A stretch of DNA of 6,031 bases from CBFDBT01 sp965603115 (GTDB lineage Bacteria > Pseudomonadota > Alphaproteobacteria > Sphingomonadales > Kordiimonadaceae). Shown one piece after another: positions 1 to 5,692 of the stretch. The notes beneath the pieces were generated by a model. It was not told the origin of the DNA. It did not search any database and saw only the letters and a list, made by a program, of their open reading frames with translations. Numbering within the stretch: position 1 is the first letter of the stretch; each line of letters starts with the position of its first letter. Position numbers and translations under genes: made by a program. The DNA is taken from contig CBFDBT010000166.1 in assembly GCA_965603115.1 (NCBI GenBank), forward strand, positions 1 through 6,031, in the 5' to 3' direction.

Positions 1-29
1 AAATATTAAAAAAATATTAAAAGATAATC

Positions 30-113
30 CTATAATGATATATCCAAGATTAATGTAAGAGCGGCAAACAGAGTAGCTGCAACGATTAATACGAGCGGTA
101 TATGCCTAAACAT
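30..113 (-). CDS. Small hydrophobic ORF (27 aa), or fragment of a disrupted membrane-anchored gene
   Basis: This ATG frame encodes 27 residues beginning MFRHIPLVLIVAATL and ending in ILDISL. It is essentially one hydrophobic helix. A strong ribosome binding site (AAAGGAAG on the minus strand, 123-130) lies 9 nt before the ATG, which is the main reason to list it. A TTGACA box lies further upstream (200 to 195), but no well-spaced -10 accompanies it. The start overlaps the stop of a 12-codon frame (ATG at 144, MIFIPKEAHPYV). That frame, after its TAG, reads hydrophobic again to the window edge (LGYIIIGLSFNIF). Joined across frames, the pieces recall the N-terminus of short proteobacterial phosphatidylserine decarboxylases, a (V/I)P-x-(K/R)EG-x-PF(I/V) segment followed by a hydrophobic stretch. 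It may therefore be a small membrane peptide or the start of a psd-like pseudogene or frameshifted gene. I cannot decide between these. Confidence 0.3.
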   Translation of the reverse strand: MFRHIPLVLIVAATLFAALTLILDISL

Positions 114-337
114 ATGGATGAGCTTCCTTTGGAATAAATATCATCGCCCCCCAAGCCGATTAATCTATATTATTCAAACCTGATAGAAGCATGTTGTCAA
201 GCGCGGAGTAAAAACTGCTGTGTTAGTGATTTATAAAACCCAAAACCAGCCACCACCACCGATTAGCATAACAGCGCCATACTTGACCTGCTGATAATTT
301 TCTATCGAACCCCGCTTAAGGGCGACGAGTAAACACT

Positions 338-400
338 CAAGCCTTACTAATTATTGACCAAGGCTTACTAATTATTGGCCAAGGCTTACTAATTATTGGA
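338..400. repeat. Three tandem 21-bp repeats, candidate operator array
   Basis: The copies are 338-358, 359-379 and 380-400. Each starts CAAG(C/G)CTT and contains the identical core TTACTAATTATTG, followed by AC, GC or GA. The copies differ only at position 5 and at the last two bases. There is no spacer, and the 21-bp period is two helical turns, so a protein bound to each copy would sit on the same face of the DNA. The array ends about 63 nt before the hydrolase start codon, and its last bases overlap a possible -35 element. That position fits a cooperative transcription-factor site controlling the hydrolase-soxS operon. The regulator is not identifiable. Three contiguous copies without spacers rule out a CRISPR array. 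Confidence 0.85.
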
Positions 401-426
401 AAGTCTCGACATTTCATAAATATTAT
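396..426 (+). promoter_or_regulatory. Weak candidate promoter for the hydrolase-soxS operon
   Basis: TTGGAA at 396-401 is a poor -35 match lying in the tail of the third 21-bp repeat. TATTAT at 421-426 is a good -10 match. The spacing is 19 nt, longer than the usual 17. Transcription would start near 433 and give a leader of about 30 nt carrying the ribosome binding site at 446-452. The weak -35 overlapping the repeat array would fit an activator-dependent promoter. This is inference from position and base matches only. Confidence 0.3.
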
Positions 427-463
427 GTCTATCGTAGCGCTGAAAAAGGAGGTGTGCTTTAAG

Positions 464-1381
464 ATGAAATATTCAGTATTTATTGGTTTAATTATATTTT
501 CTTGGATTTTAAATCCACAGGCTAGAGCGCAAGAAATCCGCGCTGTTGAAATTCAGCAGGACAGGCTCACTCTTTTGGGACGTCTCACGGTTGCGCAAGA
601 TGCGGAATTATCTGATGGGGTGGTCCTTATAACCCATGGCACCATGGCCCACATGGATATGGAGCTAATCATCAATATGCAATCCTTGCTGGCTGAGCGA
701 GGTATCAATTCACTGACGCACACGCTTTCATTGGGTATTAGTCGACGTACGGGGGCCTATGATTGCTCAGTGCCCATCAGAAATACGCGACAAGGTGATG
801 CGGCTGATATTACTGCATGGTTTAACTGGCTGAAAGCGCAGGGAGCAACCAGCATTTCTCTGATGGGGCATAGTCGTGGTGCGGTGCAAAGTGCCACCGT
901 TGCAGCCGACAATACACTGGATGGCATTGCCTCGGTGGTAATGCTGGCCCCATCTGCAGGGCGAACTTACACTGATTATCTTGCGAATTACAACAAGCGC
1001 AATGAGAGCGATATTTCCATTTTAATTGCAATAGCGAAAGAGATGATATCAAACGATAAGGGAGATCAACTGATGGATATCCCTGGTTTTATGTATTGTG
1101 GCGGGACCAAGATAAGTGCTCGCTCGCTTGTATCCCACTTTGGGAATGAAAGCTCCAAACTGACTAAGGATATTATTGCTAGCATTGATGTGCCAGTACT
1201 TGTTGTGGGCGGAGCCAACGATAAGGTAGTTGGCGATATCGCCACTAAGCTAGCGCCAGCCCTGAAAAGTGATCGGGTGCAATTTTCACTGATTGATGAT
1301 GCAGATCATTTCTTTTATGATTTTGCAGCAGAGGATGCAGCTGATATAATAACCGAGTTTTTAACAGCACAAAGACACTGA
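464..1381 (+). CDS. Exported alpha/beta hydrolase in operon with soxS
   Basis: Start chosen at ATG 464 (305 aa) rather than in-frame ATG 425. AAGGAGG at 446-452 sits 11 nt before it, and the protein then begins with a clean Sec signal peptide (hydrophobic residues 4-17, likely cleavage after ARA-23). The fold is an alpha/beta hydrolase. HG for the oxyanion hole is at 58-59, the nucleophile elbow GHSRG has Ser137, the likely acid is Asp253 (GGANDK), and the catalytic His is 282 (DADHFF). The triad is complete, so it should be an active serine hydrolase, probably an esterase or acyl hydrolase in the periplasm; the substrate cannot be inferred. There are exactly two cysteines, Cys101 and Cys212, which could form a disulfide. 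The next gene, soxS, begins 2 nt after its stop, implying co-expression and perhaps translational coupling. I know of no established role for such a hydrolase in thiosulfate oxidation. Confidence 0.88.
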   Translation: MKYSVFIGLIIFSWILNPQARAQEIRAVEIQQDRLTLLGRLTVAQDAELSDGVVLITHGTMAHMDMELIINMQSLLAERGINSLTHTLSLGISRRTGAYDCSVPIRNTRQGDAADITAWFNWLKAQGATSISLMGHSRGAVQSATVAADNTLDGIASVVMLAPSAGRTYTDYLANYNKRNESDISILIAIAKEMISNDKGDQLMDIPGFMYCGGTKISARSLVSHFGNESSKLTKDIIASIDVPVLVVGGANDKVVGDIATKLAPALKSDRVQFSLIDDADHFFYDFAAEDAADIITEFLTAQRH

Positions 1382-1383
1382 TT

Positions 1384-1779
1384 ATGAGACAAGCGTTGTT
1401 ACAGATTACCTTATGGCTGGGCCTAGTGTTAGGCTCATATCCGATTTATGCACAAGAACCTTGTGCACAATTGGTTATGTTTGAAGCCAGTTATTGTGAA
1501 TGGTGTGAACGCTGGCATGAAGAAATAGGTGAGGCCTATCCTAATACGGCTGAAGGACGAGCTGCGCCCCTGCGTAGGATAGACATACATGATACACGAC
1601 CACAAGACTTAGATTCTATAAAGGCAGTCACCTTCACCCCTACTTTTGTTCTTGTGCAAAATGGTGAAGAGATAGGGCGTTTGCCGGGCTATATTGGACA
1701 AAATTTCTTTTGGGCTTTGCTGGAAGAAATGTTTACAAAAGCCGGACTTGGAACTTCACAGTCTTATTGTGCTCCATAA
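1384..1779 (+). CDS. soxS: SoxS, periplasmic thioredoxin of the Sox system
   Basis: A 131-residue thioredoxin-fold protein with a Sec signal peptide (hydrophobic residues 5-19, likely cleavage after YA-23). The active site is Cys38-Glu-Trp-Cys41 and the cis-proline is Pro86 (FTPTF). The segment after the active site (CERWHEEIG, then TAEGRAAPLRR at 55-65) matches what I recall of SoxS proteins, distinguishing it from generic thioredoxins and from the SoxW type. In Paracoccus, SoxS is a periplasmic thiol reductant that keeps the SoxY carrier cysteine active. Two further cysteines, Cys27 at the mature N-terminus and Cys129 near the C-terminus, could form a second disulfide. The electron donor, usually a CcdA/SoxV-type membrane protein, is not in the window. 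It follows the hydrolase by 2 nt with no clear ribosome binding site of its own. Its last 16 bases overlap the convergent flavoprotein gene. Confidence 0.88.
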   Translation: MRQALLQITLWLGLVLGSYPIYAQEPCAQLVMFEASYCEWCERWHEEIGEAYPNTAEGRAAPLRRIDIHDTRPQDLDSIKAVTFTPTFVLVQNGEEIGRLPGYIGQNFFWALLEEMFTKAGLGTSQSYCAP

Positions 1780-3056
1780 AGGCGGGCAAAGAAGTCCGTG
1801 TTCCAGCTTTCTGCTTTAGCGTAATTATAGGCCCTTTCTTCGTCAGAATCATTCTGGGAACTAATGGCTAAACTATCTCGGATTAACTCACCGCTCACGC
1901 CCACATGATAGGCACCCATTACCTTGACAGCATGACCCTCATCTGTGGCGCTCCAGCATAGACTGTTGAATGTGGCAGTTGGTGCCTCTTGGTTGTTCAA
2001 CTCTGCACTGACCGCCTCAGCGGCAACATAGGCTTGAGTTTCACAAATGGAAGCCGCCTTGGGCAATTCATTATTGTCGATTGCATCACCAATTACATAA
2101 ATATCATCTATCAAAGTTGATTCCATGGTCCTGAGGTCCACAGGGCACCAACCACTATCATTCACCAAACCATTGTTATGGGCAAATTTACCCGCGTTTT
2201 GGTTGGGGATCAGGTTGATCACATCGCCTTCGAAGCTATCAAATTCTGTTTCAATGGAATTGCTGGCGGGTGAATAGCTTGTAATTTCTCCGACAAAGTC
2301 ACCGGTTACCCATTCGATCATATCACCATAATATGTTTGCCACGCCTCTAGGAAAAGCTCCTGTTGGGGAAAGCTGGGCTTTTGATCCAGAATTAATATT
2401 TTTGAGGCTGGTTTATGCTTTTTCAGGTAAGAGGCGACAAGGCCCGCTCTTTCATAGGGTGCTGGCATACAGCGATAGGGCTTAAGAGGTGCTGTGATCA
2501 AAAAGACACCCCCATCTTCCATTGTATAGAGCTGGTCTCTTAGCGTGAATAGGTTAGAATCGTTTTTCCACCCATGCGGCGTTGCTTCGGCGTCATAATT
2601 ATCAATGGCATCAGTGCTAAAACCTATGCCGGGGCTAATCACTAATTTGTCATAGTGTAGCTGAGCCCCAGATGCAGTAACCAGTATATTCTTCTCATTA
2701 TTAATTAGCAGAGCTTTGTCCCGAACCCATGTAACATTGGGCAAGCTTGTAACATTGATGTAACTTTGCCGCACTTTCTCATCAGGCAATAAGCCTGCTA
2801 GGACATGTGAGCTTAAGGGGCAATTATGATAAAGAGCGGTTGGTTCAACTAGAGTGATATTAACATGTGGGGTGAGCGCGAGCAGAGCTCTGATGAAAGT
2901 CACACCGCCTACGCCGCCGCCTACGACTATAATTTCACCGCGTGCTTTGGCCATGCTGGTGTTGCTACAAAATGCGACTCCAAAGGCCGTAGCTGTCATT
3001 CGACGTAAAAAATCACGGCGGGAAGAGATTTTTTTTCTATCAATTGCATGATCCAT
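1764..3056 (-). CDS. soxF: Flavocytochrome c sulfide dehydrogenase flavoprotein (SoxF/FccB type)
   Basis: Start chosen at ATG 3056 (430 aa). An in-frame GTG at 3071 would add five residues, and neither start has a good ribosome binding site. A Tat signal is evident (SSRRDFLRRM, Arg13-Arg14), as expected for a cofactor-loaded exported flavoprotein. The N-terminal dinucleotide fold has GGGVGG at 46-51. Cys79 in YHNCPLSSHV corresponds to the cysteine that binds FAD covalently in FccB. Cys196 (PYRCMPAPYER) and Cys367 (SLCWS) match the redox-active pair that accepts sulfide sulfur. VIGDA at 321-325 is the second FAD-contact motif. The family oxidises sulfide to sulfur or polysulfide, passing electrons to a dihaem cytochrome (FccA/SoxE). 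No such cytochrome gene is adjacent here. The gene is transcribed away from soxXYZAB, and its 3' end overlaps soxS by 16 bp. The symbol soxF is chosen because of the sox context; fccB is equally apt. Confidence 0.9.
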   Translation of the reverse strand: MDHAIDRKKISSRRDFLRRMTATAFGVAFCSNTSMAKARGEIIVVGGGVGGVTFIRALLALTPHVNITLVEPTALYHNCPLSSHVLAGLLPDEKVRQSYINVTSLPNVTWVRDKALLINNEKNILVTASGAQLHYDKLVISPGIGFSTDAIDNYDAEATPHGWKNDSNLFTLRDQLYTMEDGGVFLITAPLKPYRCMPAPYERAGLVASYLKKHKPASKILILDQKPSFPQQELFLEAWQTYYGDMIEWVTGDFVGEITSYSPASNSIETEFDSFEGDVINLIPNQNAGKFAHNNGLVNDSGWCPVDLRTMESTLIDDIYVIGDAIDNNELPKAASICETQAYVAAEAVSAELNNQEAPTATFNSLCWSATDEGHAVKVMGAYHVGVSGELIRDSLAISSQNDSDEERAYNYAKAESWNTDFFARLYGAQ

Positions 3057-3074
3057 AGTATTGCCAATCACTGT

Positions 3075-3094
3075 ATATTAGAACATTCTAATAT
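3075..3094. promoter_or_regulatory. 9-2-9 perfect palindrome, candidate repressor operator
   Basis: The arms ATATTAGAA and TTCTAATAT are perfect complements separated by CA. A third half-site, ATTCTAA at 3096-3102, repeats the right arm 11 bp (one helical turn) further on. The right arm overlaps the candidate -10 of the flavoprotein gene, so a dimeric repressor bound here would block it. AT-rich palindromes of this kind are typical targets of ArsR-family persulfide/sulfide sensors (SoxR, BigR, SqrR type) that control sox and sulfide-oxidation genes. The regulator is an inference, as no regulator gene is in the window. Confidence 0.6.
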
Positions 3095-3121
3095 TATTCT
3101 AAAGCCAAGGTCGGTATACAA
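3093..3121 (-). promoter_or_regulatory. Candidate promoter of the flavoprotein gene
   Basis: On the minus strand TTGTAT (3121 to 3116) and AATAAT (3098 to 3093) are separated by exactly 17 nt and match the sigma-70 consensus moderately. Transcription would start near 3086, inside the palindrome, giving a leader of about 30 nt to ATG 3056. This favours that ATG over the GTG at 3071. The call is based on sequence match only. Confidence 0.35.
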
Positions 3122-3411
3122 TATTTTCCAATCAACACCTAAACTATCTGAATACATCCTTATTTTATAGTATAGAATAAAATTGCTAATGTTCCATCTT
3201 AATTATTTTTTCTTGTAGAACTTCGTTTTTTGGGATTAATATATTCACGGGAAGTGCAGAGTTTCTGCAATTGGTTTAGTTAAAACATTGTTCTGGAATG
3301 CAAAGGGGGGGCTATCAATATTATATGATTATCTTCAATATGAAGTCATAAATCTATATATTGTTTAGCTATTCACCTCATTTGTTCTCTAGAAGATTAG
3401 GGGATATTAAA

Positions 3412-3897
3412 GTGACAAATAACTTTAAGAATATATCAGCTTTAGCTTCTGTAGCTCTGTTGTCTGCAGGTTTATCTTTTTCTTCGGTTAATGCCGAGGA
3501 GCTTGTTAAATACGAAATTATAGACGGCAATTCAATTCCTGTATCTCTTACGGGTGTTGCGGGTGACGCTAAGGCTGGTCGTGCCATCATGATAAATCGC
3601 AAACTAGGTAACTGTCTGGCCTGCCATTCTGTCTCCGATATGAGTGAACAGCAGTTCCACGGGAAAATAGGGCCATTGCTTGATGGTGTTGCAGACCGGT
3701 ATTCTGAAGGTGAATTGCGCATGCTGGTTGTTAACGCCAAGCAAATTAACCCAGATACTTTCATGCCTGCTTTTTACCGTGCAGATGGATTGCACATGGT
3801 TTTAAAGGAATTCGCAGGCAAATCAATATTGTCTGCACAGCAGGTAGAAGATGTAATTGCTTATTTGGGAACCCGAAAAGAGACTGCGTCTAATTGA
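3412..3897 (+). CDS. soxX: SoxX, monohaem cytochrome c subunit of SoxXA
   Basis: Start chosen at GTG 3412 (161 aa). AGGGG at 3399-3403 lies 8 nt upstream, and the N-terminus then forms a typical Sec signal (MTNNFKNISALASVALLSAG, likely cleavage after VNA-28). The in-frame TTG at 3361 has no ribosome binding site and would spoil the signal peptide. The haem site is Cys68-Leu-Ala-Cys71-His72. GKIGPLLDGV follows at 84-93, and Met118 in NPDTFMPAFY is the expected distal haem ligand. SoxX pairs with SoxA in the periplasm; the complex oxidatively joins thiosulfate to the SoxY cysteine, and electrons leave through SoxX. It is the first gene of the operon, with soxY 30 nt downstream. Confidence 0.95.
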   Translation: MTNNFKNISALASVALLSAGLSFSSVNAEELVKYEIIDGNSIPVSLTGVAGDAKAGRAIMINRKLGNCLACHSVSDMSEQQFHGKIGPLLDGVADRYSEGELRMLVVNAKQINPDTFMPAFYRADGLHMVLKEFAGKSILSAQQVEDVIAYLGTRKETASN

Positions 3898-3927
3898 TGC
3901 CTAATCTAATTAAAGAAGGAAATTAAA

Positions 3928-4389
3928 ATGAACATTAATATGAATCGCCGTCGCGCAATGGGGTTTTTGGGATGTGGCGCTGTTGCTGCAGCCAGCCTTG
4001 TATATGCTCCATCGGCCTTTGCCGATGTCGCAGCTGTGAATGCCGCAATTGCCAAACTTTTCGGTGACCGGGCAATCAAAGATGGCGGCATTGAAATTGA
4101 TATGCAGGAGATTGCTGAAAATGGCAATATGGTTCCATTCGCTGTATCCGTTGAAAGCCCAATGACAGAAGATAATTATGTGAAATCTATTCACATGTTT
4201 GCTGATGGTAACCCAAATCCAAATATGGCAGTATTCCATTTTACTCCAGCAAGCGGTGTTGCTAAGGCTAAATCTCGTATGCGCCTTGCTAAGACACAAA
4301 ATATCGTAGCAATTGCTGAAATGAGTGATGGAACCCTTGTGCGCGGATCGCGTGAAATTAAGGTGACTATTGGCGGTTGTGGCGGCTAA
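3928..4389 (+). CDS. soxY: SoxY, sulfur-carrier subunit
   Basis: A 153-residue protein of normal length for SoxY. A twin-arginine signal (NRRRAMGFLG, residues 6-15) is followed by a hydrophobic stretch, with likely cleavage after AFA-32. The C-terminus is GGCGG, with Cys151 on the flexible arm that carries the covalently bound sulfur intermediates. The central ENGNMVPFAVSVES and FHFTPASG segments are typical of the family. AAGAAGGA at 3913-3920 lies 7 nt before the ATG. SoxY is the substrate carrier that visits SoxXA, SoxB and, where present, SoxCD, and it forms a heterodimer with SoxZ, encoded 45 nt downstream. Folding with SoxZ before Tat export explains why SoxZ has no signal of its own. 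Confidence 0.97.
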   Translation: MNINMNRRRAMGFLGCGAVAAASLVYAPSAFADVAAVNAAIAKLFGDRAIKDGGIEIDMQEIAENGNMVPFAVSVESPMTEDNYVKSIHMFADGNPNPNMAVFHFTPASGVAKAKSRMRLAKTQNIVAIAEMSDGTLVRGSREIKVTIGGCGG

Positions 4390-4434
4390 TTTTAGCAATA
4401 TGTTTAAGTGAATAAGATTAAAGGAGTATAAAAT

Positions 4435-4761
4435 ATGGCTCAAGGGAAACCTCGCGTTAAAGTGCCAAAGTCCGCAACTAAGGGCTCTGTTATTGAGATC
4501 AAAACAACTATTTCACACCCAATGCATACGGGTATGGCGAAGGATAAAAAGGGCAACCCAATTCCACGTCAAATTATTAATAAGTTTGTCTGTAAATTCA
4601 ATGGTCAGGAAGTTTTCGTCGCTGACCTAGAGCCGTCCGTTGCGGCTAATCCCTATATTCAGTTCAGTGTTAAAGTGAATGAGAGTGGGACATTTGAGTT
4701 TATCTGGCATGAGGATGGTGGCGCCATCTTTACCACATCCAAGGACATTACAGTTCAATAG
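4435..4761 (+). CDS. soxZ: SoxZ, partner of the SoxY sulfur carrier
   Basis: A 108-residue protein without a signal peptide, as usual for SoxZ, which is co-exported with SoxY through Tat. Family landmarks are KPRVKVPKSA at 5-14, ISHPMHTG at 26-33, the basic loop around PRQIINKFVCKFNG at 44-57, and a C-terminal immunoglobulin-like strand, ESGTFEFIW, at 83-91. AAGGAG at 4421-4426 lies 8 nt before the ATG, the best ribosome binding site in the operon. Cys53 is the only cysteine. SoxZ makes the scaffold of the SoxYZ heterodimer and helps dock partner enzymes. soxA starts 37 nt downstream. Confidence 0.97.
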   Translation: MAQGKPRVKVPKSATKGSVIEIKTTISHPMHTGMAKDKKGNPIPRQIINKFVCKFNGQEVFVADLEPSVAANPYIQFSVKVNESGTFEFIWHEDGGAIFTTSKDITVQ

Positions 4762-4798
4762 CGAGCTGTTGGCCATAAATTAGAGTAGGGGAAGATAA

Positions 4799-5653
4799 AT
4801 GAGTATTGATAAAAAAATCATTGGACTTGCTGTCGTGGTAGCCGTTGGGGGCGGTTATATGTATATGAATAAATCTACAGGAGATGCGCCGTCGCAAGAG
4901 GCAGCATATACCAGTGGAGGTATAGCCATATCTGAGGACCACCCTTTGCATGGGCATATTGTATCTGGATATGATTATAGAAGTGCTAAAACGCGAGCAA
5001 TGCAGGATGATGACTTTGAAAACCCTGCATTCTTGATGGTTGACCAAGGTGAAGAAGCCTGGTCAACTGTTGAAGGAGACGCCGGCCAATCCTGTGCGTC
5101 TTGTCATGGTGATGATGCAACTTCAGTTAAAGCCGCTGCATCAACTTATCCTGTATTTAATGAAGCCTCAGGAAAGCTGATCAATATTGAACAGCAGATC
5201 AATGCTTGTAGAACAGAAAACATGCAGGCTAAGCCATACAAATGGGAAAGCCCTGCGATGTTGTCGATGACATCTTATGTAAAAAGTCATGGTCGTGATG
5301 ATGTTGTTAATGTCAAAATTGATGGCACGGCAGCACCATTCTTTGAAAAGGGCAAAGAGTTTTATTATGCCCGCCGAGGTCAGCTGGATATGAGCTGTGC
5401 GCATTGTCATGAAGATAATTATGGTAATAATGTACGTGCCGATCTACTGAGCCAAGGCCAGTCAAATGGCTTTCCTACTTACCGCATGAAGTGGCAGGGC
5501 GTAGGTTCACTGCACCGTCGTTTCCGTGGATGTAACAAAAATATTCGCTCAACGCCTCTTGCTTATGGTTCGGATGATTATGTGAATTTAGAACTATATC
5601 TCGCATGGCGTGGACAGGGATTGCCAATTGAAGGCCCATCCGTACGTAACTAA
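4799..5653 (+). CDS. soxA: SoxA, dihaem cytochrome c subunit of SoxXA (L-cysteine S-thiosulfotransferase)
   Basis: A 284-residue SoxA with two haem sites, Cys99-Ala-Ser-Cys102-His103 and Cys200-Ala-His-Cys203-His204, hence the dihaem class known from Paracoccus and Rhodovulum rather than the single-haem class. Cys137 (INACR) corresponds to the axial cysteine of haem 1. Cys245 in RFRGCNKNIR is the catalytic haem-ligating cysteine that becomes a persulfide. With SoxX it conjugates thiosulfate to the SoxY cysteine in the periplasm. AGGGGA at 4787-4792 is the ribosome binding site. Unusually, the N-terminus (hydrophobic 7-23, then YMYMNKSTGD) lacks a clear AxA cleavage site or lipobox, so the protein may stay anchored to the inner membrane. 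It is followed by a hairpin and a 91-nt gap before soxB. Confidence 0.96.
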   Translation: MSIDKKIIGLAVVVAVGGGYMYMNKSTGDAPSQEAAYTSGGIAISEDHPLHGHIVSGYDYRSAKTRAMQDDDFENPAFLMVDQGEEAWSTVEGDAGQSCASCHGDDATSVKAAASTYPVFNEASGKLINIEQQINACRTENMQAKPYKWESPAMLSMTSYVKSHGRDDVVNVKIDGTAAPFFEKGKEFYYARRGQLDMSCAHCHEDNYGNNVRADLLSQGQSNGFPTYRMKWQGVGSLHRRFRGCNKNIRSTPLAYGSDDYVNLELYLAWRGQGLPIEGPSVRN

Positions 5654-5663
5654 AATACTTTCT

Positions 5664-5692
5664 TCTGGGCTTCTCCATGTGGGAAGCCCAGA
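5664..5692 (+). terminator. Strong hairpin between soxA and soxB (attenuator or mRNA-end structure)
   Basis: TCTGGGCTTC at 5664-5673 pairs perfectly with GAAGCCCAGA at 5683-5692, a 10-bp GC-containing stem. A wobble and a C-G pair extend it inwards, leaving a loop of about 5 nt. It starts 11 nt after the soxA stop. The following bases (TTCTATATAG) are not a true T-tract, so full Rho-independent termination is doubtful. Since soxB follows on the same strand, partial termination or protection of the soxXYZA message is more likely. Confidence 0.6.

Larger units (their letters stand above)
145..463. other. Non-coding leader upstream of the hydrolase-soxS operon
   Basis: I see no convincing gene in these 319 bases. 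The right half holds the triple 21-bp repeat and a weak promoter, listed separately. On the minus strand a frame is open from 350 down to a TAA at 231-233 and ends in a Gly/Trp-rich hydrophobic tail (GAVMLIGGGGWFWVL). Its only normal start is an internal ATG at 269, giving 12 residues without a ribosome binding site, so it is not called. No tRNA or other structured RNA was recognised. Confidence 0.6.
3057..3411. promoter_or_regulatory. Divergent control region between soxF and soxX
   Basis: This is a 355-base AT-rich stretch without a credible gene and should hold the promoters of both the flavoprotein gene and soxXYZAB. Beside the palindrome at 3075-3094 it has an imperfect palindrome at 3162-3183 (arms ATTTTAT/ATAAAAT), a 6-3-6 palindrome at 3255-3269 (TGCAGA/TCTGCA), a run of seven G at 3305-3311, and a small 5-3-5 palindrome at 3333-3345 (CTTCA/TGAAG). 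For soxX, possible promoter pieces are TTGGTT (3271-3276) with TGGAAT (3294-3299) at 17 nt, or a lone TATTAT at 3319-3324. Neither is strong, which would fit activator control. A TTG at 3361 is in frame with soxX but lacks a ribosome binding site. Confidence 0.6.

Noticed and set aside
338..400. Short CRISPR array
   Set aside because: The three copies are directly contiguous with no spacers and no associated genes.
425..463. Upstream ATG start for the hydrolase, adding 13 residues
   Set aside because: The AAGGAGG ribosome binding site lies inside that extension, and the signal peptide begins at 464.
1757..1779. Bidirectional terminator between soxS and soxF
   Set aside because: Only a 4-bp CACA/TGTG stem is present, with no T-tract on either strand.
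3288..3304. Sigma-54-like promoter before soxX (TGGAATGCAAAG)
   Set aside because: The GG and GC elements do not have the required sequence or spacing.
3361..3411. Upstream TTG start for soxX, adding 17 residues
   Set aside because: No ribosome binding site precedes it and it disrupts the signal peptide; GTG 3412 has AGGGG 8 nt upstream.
3910..4443. Long minus-strand open frames opposite soxX, soxY, soxZ and soxA
   Set aside because: They lie antisense to genes with clear Sox motifs and show no recognisable domains or composition of their own.
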